From a virus, in IMG/VR virus record IMGVR_UViG_3300032282_003280, positions 1 to 64,000 of that record: 64,000 nucleotides of DNA, one strand, 5' to 3'. Within the stretch, counting starts at the first letter, position 1; each line of letters begins with the position of its first letter. This document shows, one piece after another, positions 46,901 through 55,401 of the stretch. The notes under the pieces were generated by a model. The model searched no databases. It saw only the letters and a program-made list of their open reading frames with translations, and was not told the origin of the DNA. Position numbers and translations under genes: made by a program.

Positions 46901-49900
46901 CAGTAGAAGTTATCTTAGGAGAGACTTTATATAAACCATTCTCTTTAAGTACAAAATCAGAAGTTTTGAATGCATATAACCATTCTCTAACCTTTTGTTT
47001 TATAGCACTATTTTGGTCTGACTCATTTATCTTAATATCACCATCCATGTTTAACATAGTCCATGCTATAGGCTTCTGCTTTGAGAAAACATTATAAAAC
47101 TGTAGTAGTAACCTTAAAGAATCAGAATTAAGGGATGATTCATTAATAGCACCTGTATTAAGATCTATCTTAAGACGTGATGCAAGTCTTTCATAATCAG
47201 AATCCTCAGATGCTAATTCCTGAATACGCTTAGACATATCATTAATGTCTCTTATACCATTCAGTTTATCATATAGTACAGCAAATACTTTATTTAGATA
47301 AACTAACTCCATACCAGTATCATTTTTAAATACTTTGGTAAGACCTAAATCATTTTTACCTAGCTTGGAATCAGTTTTAGGTAAAGACGCAAGTATTAAC
47401 TTAACAGCATATGGGGAACTCTTCTTAACGTCTACAGTAAACGCTTCAGGAGAGTAATCATTTCTATTAGAGTTTTCAATATTTATATTAGCAGTAGAAG
47501 CCTCATCAAACTCAATATTAAATCTCTTAAGATATATCTTTACTCTATTCATAATTTCCGACCACTCATCATTATCAAATGAGCTATAGTCATCTCTTAT
47601 AGAGTTTAAAGTATCTTCAGATAATATATCCTCTGTATTAAATATTGATTTATCAGGATTGTCTACAATACCAGTTAATAGTTTTACTATAACATCTTGT
47701 ATAAGATCATGAGTATCTTCTTGACTATACCCAGGTATAGCACTATATTCTAAAGCAGTTAAGTCTAAAGGTAAAACTGCTTCTTTGAAACCACCCTTAC
47801 TTATTTTCTCGAATAAAGAGTTAGTCATACTCTTTTTGGAGAATACACTCTTAAACCAGTTTATTAACTTGTTAAAGAATCTTAAAACTTTTTCGGATAA
47901 AGAAGTTGCCGATAATTGCTTTAATCTATAATCAGCAAAATCATCCGCTAACTTCTCTTTTAGTTGAGCATCTGTAGCTTTTGAGTACTCAATAGTTTTT
48001 CCACGATAGTCCTTAAATAAACCAGATTTAACTCTTTGCTCATTAAGTATTTCTTGTTTTTGAGCTTCTGTTAGAAAGTACTTCCATACAGCTTCAAATG
48101 CTTCGTGATAACCGGTACCGGCTTTAGCATTTTTAAATATGTAAGTAATACCATTAGATAACATACCCCAAGCTTTTCCACCATCAGTAGTATCAATTAA
48201 CTCATTAAGTTCTACCATTGGTATCTGAGGTAACTTCTCCTTCATGAAGTTAGCCAGGTCTGCATATTCTGCAGCACTCATACGAGGTACGTTGGCACTA
48301 CCTACCCTACTATAATCTCTATTATCCTTTACTTTTCCTTTAGTGGTCTTTGTAACCTTATTCTCAGTTTGACCTAAATCATTTTGAGAAGGTTGAAGAC
48401 TTTCAGTAATTGTACTTTCTAAATATATAATAGCAGAATCTACATCAGAAAACCCTCCACCTAATTGATCTTTTATTGCAGCCATTAAGAATCTACCATC
48501 AGGGAGTTTCTTAAGATTCATTGTCTGTATGGTATTCTTCAAATTCTCCTGATAATTAGGATCTTCCATATCTAATATGGCTCTACCCTCATCATCTATA
48601 GTATACTTAAACTCAATACCATCATCAAACTTAAATACACCCTCACCCACCAAAGGTTTTTCCTCTTCTATAGGAGCCTCTTCTACAATAACCTCTTCTT
48701 TTTTAGGAGATACTATCTCAGCATTAGAGAGTATTATATACTTCTGGTCAAAGTTATAGTCATTAGGAACACTATCAGAAATAGCTCTTACTGATGTATA
48801 AAGAGGTATCTCATCTATAGCACGACCTTTATCAGATAATAAGAAATCTTGGTAGTTTTTCCACTCTTTTGTTTGGGGGTTACCCTTTTCATCTATATCC
48901 GTAATCTCATAGAATGAGTCATTAAAGTTATTATCAAGTGTGTATTTGTTTACTTGAAAATAAGCAGCATCTAAGAAAGATTTTATCTTTTCTTCACCCT
49001 CCTTAATACCTTCCTCAGTAAAGAATACTTTTTCTCCTTTATTACCTAATATTAACTCAAAGGTCTCCGGGTTTACGTAAATTTGATTTACAGAAGTTTT
49101 TGGAGTATCATTCCAGAAAAGGATATTACTCAAGTAACTCATTATAGAAGGATCAAAATTATAATCCTTTGAGGTACTATTAGCTAACTTTAAGATAAGT
49201 TTGTATAGAACATCCTTCTCCCTATTTGTTAACTTTCTATTACGGAGAATATAGTTTGTATCTTCCCACTGAAATACTGTTCTTCCTTTAGGTATAGATA
49301 CAGTTCTACCTTGATGAACAATTTGCCCATCAGGTACAAATAATACTTTATTATTATTTATAACTTTCTCAGAAGCAAGAGATTTTGATGCAGGTACTCT
49401 CTCACGAACACCATTTACTTCTGCAGATGGTATCGCAAATCCGGCACTTAGATTGAATTGGAATTTATCAACTCCTTTAGCGTTGAATATATCCTCTCTT
49501 GTTTTCTTAAAGGATTCTTGAAGTTCAGGATTATTCTTTATTGCAAAAGTAGAAGACATGGTTCCATAAACCAATAAAGTAGGGTCAGTCTTTTCTCCAA
49601 CTTTTCCCACTCTTTTACCTTCTTGGTCAATAAAATAAGCACCATCTTTAGTATCCTCAACTGTAACTAAAGCTATTATACCATCTTCAGGAGAAACCCA
49701 TTTCTCTCTTGGGAAAGTTCCTGCAATATGTTCTATTGCACCATCAATTCCTATAAGACCTTCTTGGTTTAAGGTAAACCTTATTTGACGTAGGTTTTCT
49801 CTATTAGGTAGATTTTTTGCTATACTAGCAAAGTGGAGATACCTTCTTATATGAGAAGGTACATTAGTTAATACTTTTTTAGAATCTGTTGCTGCAGATG

Positions 49901-52865
49901 TAATAGCTGTAGTAGGAAGAGTTGAACTATAAGTATATTGTTCTGAAGTTTTTTCATTAGGTTTAACATCTGGTACTACTTCTTCAGGATCTCCCTCTAC
50001 TGGAATACCTGATTTATTACTAATTTCCTTTTGAGAATTTTTTAACTTATTTGTCTTCTCACGCTCTTTTGCTAACTTAATAGCTTCTTCTGCTGCAAGC
50101 TCCTCTTTTGTTTTTTCAGCTTTATACTTAGATAAATCAGCTATATCTATTGTAGAAATATTACCTTCTGTATCCTCTACAGTAACTTTATTATCCTCTA
50201 TGGAAGTTACTTTTACAGAACCTAAATTCTTTAGTTTTTCATTTCTTATATCAGCTTCTGCTAATGCATCTTTTTGATTATCATAAGTAACAACAGTCTC
50301 TCCCTTATAGGTAAGGTTGAAGGCATTTCCTTCCTGCATTACTTTATACTCACCCCCTGGTAAAGTTCCAGTATAAGTACGACCAACCTGAATACCCTCT
50401 TTTTCGTTAGTAGGAACCTCTTCAGAAGGTTCTGCTTCTACATTATATATAGAGTCTTTCCATTTCTTGTAGTCAGAGGTAAATTTCTCATAACCTTTCT
50501 CAGAGAACAAATTATCATAAGCATCCCTAGCTATAACTTTGTCTCTACCTATTCTATTAAGGTCAGCACCTTTTTCAACTATAGATACTATTTGCTCTCT
50601 AGGGATAGACTGAAGATTTGATAAATTCCTATCAGAAACCTCATAGTTTAAAACATCTGAAGCTATTTTTAGTAAGTTATTCTCATCATTTGAGCTAATT
50701 GCAGTAGTTATATTAGAGGAAAGATTATTTAAATGTTGAATCTCCCTAAGAGTAGATACTCTTTGCTCATTTGGTATAGTTTTTTCATCTATACCTTTCT
50801 GAAGTTCTATAGCTTTTTGCTTATACTCATTACTAATGTTTCTAAGAGATTTTGTATCAGATATTCTCTGAGCAGCAGTATTATTAAGAAGTGGGTTTAT
50901 AGATAATAACTCCTGAGATATATTATTTTCTCTTGAGGTATAATCCTTCTCCATATAAGAGTAGAAAGATAGGGCCCTTTTATACTCCTCAAATGCTGAA
51001 TAATTCTCTGTATTATCTTTCGGGGAGAATGGGTTTTGAAATAAGTTAGATAAGGCATCTTCAGTTTTCTTAATCTCACCTGCCTTATTGATTAACATAT
51101 CTATATAAGAATGAGCACTTTCCTTATCTAACCCAAAAGTCTTAGACAATTCTTCCTGAGGGAGTTCCTTGAGGAGTTTTAACTGCTCAATCCTTAAATC
51201 AAACTGATTATTATCTATACCTGACTTTACAAAATTAAAGAACTCACTAGATTTAAAGTTCTTAAACTCATTTATATTATTGTTCTTTACAGCTTCTTGT
51301 AGACCTTGGGCATTGTGCAAACTTTGAGCAGTTGCATCAAGTTTATTTGAGAATACAGCACCTATACCATTCTGACTAAGAGCATTAATAGTTTTATTTG
51401 CAACCTCATCTTCTGATAACTTACCCATTTTTTTCTCTATACGAGATATAACAGGCCCTGTAATAGCACCAGTAAGACCGCCTATTAACATCTGTTCAAG
51501 ACCTTCAGATGTACCAAATTGTTGCTTTAAACCTTCTATAGTAGAGTTAATAGCATCTTGAACCGTTAAGTTTTGTTTAGAGTTATACTTTTTTGTAAAG
51601 TAATCTTCAGTACCTTTTTCTACAGCATATTGACCACCCTCTTCAAAAACACCTTCTGTAAATATATTTCCGGAAGATCTTTTAGTTATATCCCATACTT
51701 TTGCACCTAATGTCTCAGGTTTAACAACTTTTAGGTTATCAATAGAACCTAATTCGTCTATAGCAGTAGAAAGTTTTATTTTTCCAGAACGAATCTCATT
51801 CTTTAAAGCAGAGAAAGGTTTTAGTATACTATCAAACTGAAGAGAATTTGATATACTTAATAGAGCTATATTTGCCCCATACCTAATATTTGCAGAACTT
51901 GTAGCTAAGTCTTCAATCTTTGTTAACTCTTCTCCAGTAGGGTTAAATCCATGCTCTGCTATATACTGATTTGTTAATTTTTCTTTTACATCATTATAAC
52001 CTTGCCTTGCTTCCATTCCTGCTTCTGCATGTGCAGAAGTATATACACTTAAACCATATTGGATAGGTTTTGTTATTTTTACTTGTCCTGCAGAGGCTGC
52101 TAAATCATTAAGGGTTAAAAAGTTTTTTTCGGTAGCACCTACAGTTTTCCCTAGATTTAGGACTTGTTCTACATCATCAGTTTTTGAGAATATCTTACCA
52201 AGATATAAACCTGCTTTTGATACTTGATTTGAAATTAGTGGTATTTCACCTATACCCTCAGTAACAGCACCTATAAGCGCATCCTGAACAGCTGCTCCTC
52301 CAATTGCACCAATAGTATAACCTAAATTTTTAAGAAACTTATCCCCCCAAAAATTAGCCATACCTGAAGGAGTTACAGCACTCATAAAAGGATGTTCCTT
52401 TTCCCACTTAGTGTAGTAGTTAGGAAATTTATCCTCTAAGTTCTGCATCCATTTGTCAACCTCAAAAGATGCTTCATTTTTATAAATATTATCACCTTTA
52501 GATGCTCTTATAGCATCTGGAATAGTAAGCATTGCATTAGCAAAAGAACCTATAGCAAGTCCTCCCGTTTTAACTAATGAATTACCTATTTGTTTATACC
52601 AAGGTTGAGCCTGACCATAAATTTCCTCATTATCTAATGAAGGATTATATATAGGGTACCTTGAAGATTCCTGTCCTGAGAAAGGGGTAAGTTGATTTGG
52701 TTGACCTTGCTCAAGTTTTAATGCCTGTTGTTTAAAAATATCTCCTAGAGACAGTTCTTGTGAAACTGGCTTTACACTTGGATTATTTGGCTGAGGTATT
52801 GATTTATCAGCATTATAATTATCAGGTATAATTGGATTAATTTGGTTATTTATATCAAAAGGCAT
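40953..52865 (-). CDS. giant virion RNA polymerase polyprotein
   Basis: 3970 residues. KAGSDFDIDKLN has the catalytic D-x-D-x-D of crAss-like virion RNA polymerase at 2948-2952 (44010-44024), and SGKALVQ-type lysine motif lies upstream. The N-terminal part holds amphipathic/hydrophobic segments (about 180-210, 455-475) suited to ejection through membranes. A HEAFEAV segment (1587-1591) has lost the second His of HExxH; a C-terminal HESYH (3914-3918) is intact. In crAss-like phages this kind of polymerase is packaged and transcribes early genes. It is larger than the known single-gene homologues I recall, so it likely fuses cargo domains. Confidence 0.85.
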   Translation of the reverse strand: MPFDINNQINPIIPDNYNADKSIPQPNNPSVKPVSQELSLGDIFKQQALKLEQGQPNQLTPFSGQESSRYPIYNPSLDNEEIYGQAQPWYKQIGNSLVKTGGLAIGSFANAMLTIPDAIRASKGDNIYKNEASFEVDKWMQNLEDKFPNYYTKWEKEHPFMSAVTPSGMANFWGDKFLKNLGYTIGAIGGAAVQDALIGAVTEGIGEIPLISNQVSKAGLYLGKIFSKTDDVEQVLNLGKTVGATEKNFLTLNDLAASAGQVKITKPIQYGLSVYTSAHAEAGMEARQGYNDVKEKLTNQYIAEHGFNPTGEELTKIEDLATSSANIRYGANIALLSISNSLQFDSILKPFSALKNEIRSGKIKLSTAIDELGSIDNLKVVKPETLGAKVWDITKRSSGNIFTEGVFEEGGQYAVEKGTEDYFTKKYNSKQNLTVQDAINSTIEGLKQQFGTSEGLEQMLIGGLTGAITGPVISRIEKKMGKLSEDEVANKTINALSQNGIGAVFSNKLDATAQSLHNAQGLQEAVKNNNINEFKNFKSSEFFNFVKSGIDNNQFDLRIEQLKLLKELPQEELSKTFGLDKESAHSYIDMLINKAGEIKKTEDALSNLFQNPFSPKDNTENYSAFEEYKRALSFYSYMEKDYTSRENNISQELLSINPLLNNTAAQRISDTKSLRNISNEYKQKAIELQKGIDEKTIPNEQRVSTLREIQHLNNLSSNITTAISSNDENNLLKIASDVLNYEVSDRNLSNLQSIPREQIVSIVEKGADLNRIGRDKVIARDAYDNLFSEKGYEKFTSDYKKWKDSIYNVEAEPSEEVPTNEKEGIQVGRTYTGTLPGGEYKVMQEGNAFNLTYKGETVVTYDNQKDALAEADIRNEKLKNLGSVKVTSIEDNKVTVEDTEGNISTIDIADLSKYKAEKTKEELAAEEAIKLAKEREKTNKLKNSQKEISNKSGIPVEGDPEEVVPDVKPNEKTSEQYTYSSTLPTTAITSAATDSKKVLTNVPSHIRRYLHFASIAKNLPNRENLRQIRFTLNQEGLIGIDGAIEHIAGTFPREKWVSPEDGIIALVTVEDTKDGAYFIDQEGKRVGKVGEKTDPTLLVYGTMSSTFAIKNNPELQESFKKTREDIFNAKGVDKFQFNLSAGFAIPSAEVNGVRERVPASKSLASEKVINNNKVLFVPDGQIVHQGRTVSIPKGRTVFQWEDTNYILRNRKLTNREKDVLYKLILKLANSTSKDYNFDPSIMSYLSNILFWNDTPKTSVNQIYVNPETFELILGNKGEKVFFTEEGIKEGEEKIKSFLDAAYFQVNKYTLDNNFNDSFYEITDIDEKGNPQTKEWKNYQDFLLSDKGRAIDEIPLYTSVRAISDSVPNDYNFDQKYIILSNAEIVSPKKEEVIVEEAPIEEEKPLVGEGVFKFDDGIEFKYTIDDEGRAILDMEDPNYQENLKNTIQTMNLKKLPDGRFLMAAIKDQLGGGFSDVDSAIIYLESTITESLQPSQNDLGQTENKVTKTTKGKVKDNRDYSRVGSANVPRMSAAEYADLANFMKEKLPQIPMVELNELIDTTDGGKAWGMLSNGITYIFKNAKAGTGYHEAFEAVWKYFLTEAQKQEILNEQRVKSGLFKDYRGKTIEYSKATDAQLKEKLADDFADYRLKQLSATSLSEKVLRFFNKLINWFKSVFSKKSMTNSLFEKISKGGFKEAVLPLDLTALEYSAIPGYSQEDTHDLIQDVIVKLLTGIVDNPDKSIFNTEDILSEDTLNSIRDDYSSFDNDEWSEIMNRVKIYLKRFNIEFDEASTANINIENSNRNDYSPEAFTVDVKKSSPYAVKLILASLPKTDSKLGKNDLGLTKVFKNDTGMELVYLNKVFAVLYDKLNGIRDINDMSKRIQELASEDSDYERLASRLKIDLNTGAINESSLNSDSLRLLLQFYNVFSKQKPIAWTMLNMDGDIKINESDQNSAIKQKVREWLYAFKTSDFVLKENGLYKVSPKITSTAIPNNPAGAVQFLNKLGIDFPINVVYNLSDKEKTNLISLANRIKSYANTKDSFKNIRSWQTIGISEPVSEISKLLLKASAEGQEVTSLNVENKRIQNYTGGNRVSSFEFDFNSAETLDELKSLYPELNDSFATNSLILKKDGYFWDEDGNKKKGVNIKVSYAQGFDDNGKGTSTARLTRPNAKLEEINLNAQGTYYVLIPADSSTQWSIDLYDFVSLNSFANPQGAWSKIYTIFQDYLKDEITLAQEYSIRDNNKNVKSKAKELRFFKDILPEGLQTKLSDIILKGENPNDFITENTEEINSSVKFFIEEKVKKSREELTKLNQIRTVEDNVYSIPLLLDSIFNDSKGLVVKDKYNLSSKQVDNILTFSNVNYIIANIEMHKILFGDPYQFKIKDGKLDETKRIKSYLSPRQTTHQSTNVDNMLNNMYNKAGNVELSSNDPGYTQFKPNITTIVTTIANNSEDIFGSLALSGNENYSKVTEADGSSTIMLTAFRQAKIKNGQWDNKQAESWYQWEMAYTRSQLSKKGEYNYSSENLKETDKKTLSKPKPEYKLEVLKSLYTGPKFGKSYIDNVIDKMSQMPLIYSAVEGYPNLEKLFVKMFKEGIDYVIMPSGRKEGIEEENNLYNQDGSFNTNPFNNKVELQWKHWGIQVENSYSDKKQTEGSQSNKIVTIDLFDKGIPTDIKLSKSEWDSLSEDDKKKMSPHYKAVVRFETIKKEKIKNGYYSLLSKIGVIEVPGNFPGTTRYQVVDSEKLANALKSEMYKRDLSDNIIESININPETGDFVIPFEANSSYIKIRDIIWSFVDKSITSPSMSGKALVQVTSLLWEKNGRQAMYKKDDKWEKVTDYEALTDEEKKTVVLTSTDLKFYTKDEPWCEVYLPNWFADKLKKLDIFQDNTDEEIIEYLNKTEEGRSILTGIGFRIPTQGLNSMEVFKVKGFLAPEMGNTVVVPSEITTKAGSDFDIDKLNTYLKNVYVDPFTKDLKLVPYYGVGTEAKEKLREFLDGKFETDALAIRYILSVEKPASKEEADLEKLIDKLYNQSLDNEYIDAMQELLQLPGNFNRLIEPNTSTDLQELASEINKLEMKSEESIKNKLLDRSYMSNLRYAFLTAKKWVGIGAVGITGTSVFQKSSIYIDPSKTENLDSRQNHYIGNGIINLPHNTVTIGGKVYPSLSGVMDKAGKYISNKLSQYINAFVDVAKDPFITDVIYSDKVVSTFMFLERLGVPMSTVAFFMNQPIIKQYVEWVENNEKQILDFVKDEQEFSEGVMNFIEGNNFSGPDVKEPTKFDEGVLKGNILRYNNPKYKSTLDNNFKYQQRQMLKEFFKYFAMAEQLFDFTQAYTYDTTNFRSSDALLRKQLRTEVAKGNIISSIDNLMDSSYVGTDAEYLEKSDLALSEYFKFNSNRISAILDPIKKIYSEKFVKADKFQNIADKITTSFIDYLSQIGAGLSNEVSNLMSGRESVAKKVLQAKSLYPANYLLDLIKIHDTGVEGSAVGIVIKAGSDGYSQDLFTGYLRELRDDIRTFDLYNDIVKAAIIQGIYTSPISFANLIPLEDYAANLAQIMNQIDSIPNLEEFNSQAMFQRQKWRDDDIIPDYLPPYFPATETRGASIPVFTTKVITDENGNKRQVNDLSIIQLNKTYDAKFASKPVIKIRAWAKDKFTGKLKDILTNRSLSTEEIKKARKEGFSPTEYFYGYKKVYNTDGTPLITINYKGEEQFLYKAINLLGDGTSINEYSDIIKPSSFNNNTEKVVELSDEEVVNMIKSSDKYTMKPEIITLKDGKKYQRQTLNLPYLLRLGYTEAEALEILPEFTLKSEDEIKNLAPTQPIGEEVKPNIRPLITVESAKAKGTFRGKPLLFVDGINSPKDKPVAMLNDKGKIVIVESVMRSKFNEKAWTRPSTQKDGSTTTPISENQFSKFEEWFTFALLHESYHDSIKKESTETIGQYEDRINEAALNDLKKNYLGTIISVSGGPTIDITNQNNCG

Positions 52866-55333
52866 TACTGAGAATTATATTTTTTAGTGTAATAATCTTT
52901 AACTTCTGGTTGAGAGTGAGTTAGGGTATATACTAAATCTTCTCTTGTATATTTTTGACCGGTAAAAGGGTCAATAGAGTTTGATACATTATTCAAACTT
53001 TGTACTATAACATCTACTGAATTAGGATTTGGTAAACTTGTTGTAGAATCATATTTAATATCTATTGCATTGGCCCCATCAAGAACTTTTATAGCATAGC
53101 CTCCAGAATAACCCTTAACTATTTTATATCTTAATTTTCCATCATCCGTAGTCATAGTATTTGGGCCAGAAGAAGGAGTACTACCGGTAAGATCTACAGT
53201 TTTTTGTAACCAACCATAAGGGCTTATATAGGGTACTATTTGTTGACTTCCTGTAAATTTTACTTGTTGAGTGCCTTCTTTTCCCTCAACACTAAAGGTG
53301 ATATACTGTTGACCTGTTATATCAACATAAGAACCTATAGGTTTTATTTTTTCCTCATCTTTTATATCTTCTAATCCTTGATTTACAACTTCTTGTTTTA
53401 TTATCCTTCTTAGTGGTTGTACTTTTTCACCAGTCTCCGAAAATATATTAATTTTTGGAGCATATCCTATACCTCTATCTGCAAGTAGTTTATTTTGATA
53501 CTCAACCCTTTTATCTAAAACATTGTTTATAGGTTTTATAATACCATCAACTACTTTACTGTATTCATTAGGATTATTTACCAATTCCTTTAATCTATAA
53601 AATTCTGGACTTGATTTATATTTTTCAAGTATTGTATTTTTTGCAGTCTTTTCTGCATCATATCTTTGAGATCTTTCAGTACTTTGTTCGTTGATTTGCT
53701 GAGTAAGTTTATTTACATCATCATTAAACTTCTTAAAGGTTGTACTAAAATACGAGTTTGGAAGAATGTACAAACCTCTTCCTGTAGGAGTCCCATCAGG
53801 AGAGTAGTTTTGTATATTTACAGTAATTCCTTTATTGTTAGTTATAGGAAATGCAGCAGTTGCTTCTTCTGCTGTTTTATTTTGTAACTCTTGAAGAGCA
53901 TCAATTTGTAGACCTATTTGACGTTGTTGTTTTTTATAATCTAAATAATCTTTACTTGGAGAATTACCTTTTGCTATAGCATCTTCTTGAGCAGCTATAT
54001 ATGCAGTAAACTGAGCATCTTTTTGCTGAGGTGTTAAATTACTACCAGATTCTTTTAAACTATTAAAGTAAGTTTGTTTGAGTCTAGATGTTATACCTAA
54101 TTGTTGAGTCTCTAATGATTTTATATTATCATGATTCTTATCTAATGAATATTTTGCTTCCTCACTAGGAGCACCTCCTTGAACATCATACCCAAAACCC
54201 GGTGTAGTTGACTCCTTTACTTTTTGAGAAACATGATATAAAGGAGAATTTACATCTAAAGGTTCTCCTGTAGAAGGGTCTAGTCCGGCTTTTAAGAACT
54301 CTACATACCTATTAGCTAAAGGAGTTTCTTTTACCTCAGATTCAATATTTTGCTTTTGATATCTTATTATTGCATCATTAGTTATAGAATTCCTAAATAA
54401 AGTATACTTTTTAGCACTGTCTGAAGCAGAAGTTAAGCCCTGTATAGTCTCCCTAAGGTTCCCTTCATTCTCAGCTAATATCTTTCTATACTTTGTTACT
54501 AAATCTGCATTATTAGGATTTGCATCTATTTGAGTTTGTATATTCTTATTTATAGAATCAAAGTGTTGTTTTACTGTATCAATATAACCACCAATAGCTT
54601 TATTTATATCATCCGGTGTATGATTTCTAAACTCATAATCAGAGTCCATTTGAACAGCATCTTGATATTGAGGGTTTACCTGGAAGAAAGAGTTTACAGC
54701 ATTTTTTATTGTGTCTGGAGAAACTAAACTTGATTTACTTATAACATACTCAAACTTACCATTCTCATTAATATTGGTTGTTACATTAGGATCAAGCTCC
54801 TTTAGCATATCAGTTAGAGGTTTTCTATAATCCTGATATATAGAAGGTGATGACGGACCATTATAAATAGCTCCGGGAGTTTGATCATTATAATACTTTT
54901 GTATATATTGATCATCTCTGTATTTTGCTTGAGCAGGATATTTCTCTGGATTCTTTGAAGTCAACTCTCTTACTCCATTGTAATAAGATTTAATTTTATG
55001 AGTAGAAGCTACTGCATTTTGTATATCTTGATCTCTATATATCTCAGATGCCATAGAACCTACTTGAGATACCATTCTTTGATTACCCCAGTCAGCACCT
55101 GCAAGATTGTTTATCTTTGTGGTTATATCATCTAACTTAGTCTGTAGATGTTCTTTATCTACATCACGTATTAACTCTACTCCGGCTATTTTATCAAGGG
55201 TTCCCTCTATCTTCTGAACATTTTGGTCATACTGAGCTTGCTTTGCCATACCTATTTGAGCATATGTATTCACATCATACGCTGGGGTATACTTAGCAAA
55301 CTGAGGGTTAGGATTATCGTATTGAGAAGCCAT
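52865..55333 (-). CDS. virion ejected/cargo protein
   Basis: 822 residues, coiled and Gln/Asn-rich, starting MASQYDNPNPQFAKYTPAYDVNTYAQIG and containing long helical stretches (about 20-320, 395-640). No catalytic motif. Location before the polymerase polyprotein and length match crAss-like cargo proteins. It has a well-placed promoter at 55337 and overlaps the polymerase gene by 1 bp, so expression of both can start there. Confidence 0.6.
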   Translation of the reverse strand: MASQYDNPNPQFAKYTPAYDVNTYAQIGMAKQAQYDQNVQKIEGTLDKIAGVELIRDVDKEHLQTKLDDITTKINNLAGADWGNQRMVSQVGSMASEIYRDQDIQNAVASTHKIKSYYNGVRELTSKNPEKYPAQAKYRDDQYIQKYYNDQTPGAIYNGPSSPSIYQDYRKPLTDMLKELDPNVTTNINENGKFEYVISKSSLVSPDTIKNAVNSFFQVNPQYQDAVQMDSDYEFRNHTPDDINKAIGGYIDTVKQHFDSINKNIQTQIDANPNNADLVTKYRKILAENEGNLRETIQGLTSASDSAKKYTLFRNSITNDAIIRYQKQNIESEVKETPLANRYVEFLKAGLDPSTGEPLDVNSPLYHVSQKVKESTTPGFGYDVQGGAPSEEAKYSLDKNHDNIKSLETQQLGITSRLKQTYFNSLKESGSNLTPQQKDAQFTAYIAAQEDAIAKGNSPSKDYLDYKKQQRQIGLQIDALQELQNKTAEEATAAFPITNNKGITVNIQNYSPDGTPTGRGLYILPNSYFSTTFKKFNDDVNKLTQQINEQSTERSQRYDAEKTAKNTILEKYKSSPEFYRLKELVNNPNEYSKVVDGIIKPINNVLDKRVEYQNKLLADRGIGYAPKINIFSETGEKVQPLRRIIKQEVVNQGLEDIKDEEKIKPIGSYVDITGQQYITFSVEGKEGTQQVKFTGSQQIVPYISPYGWLQKTVDLTGSTPSSGPNTMTTDDGKLRYKIVKGYSGGYAIKVLDGANAIDIKYDSTTSLPNPNSVDVIVQSLNNVSNSIDPFTGQKYTREDLVYTLTHSQPEVKDYYTKKYNSQ

Positions 55334-55336
55334 TTA

Positions 55337-55367
55337 CAAATATATTAAATTTTATTGGTATCTCCAA
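55337..55367 (-). promoter_or_regulatory. Bacteroidota-type promoter
   Basis: On the - strand TTG (55367-55365), 20-bp spacer, TATATTTG (55344-55337), then the ATG 4 bp later. Same geometry as 20159 and 22016. It lies in the only real gap of the large-gene run and would drive the cargo and polymerase genes. Confidence 0.6.
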
Positions 55368-55401
55368 GTTTTATTATTGATTTCAAAGAGATTAATTAAG
55401 A

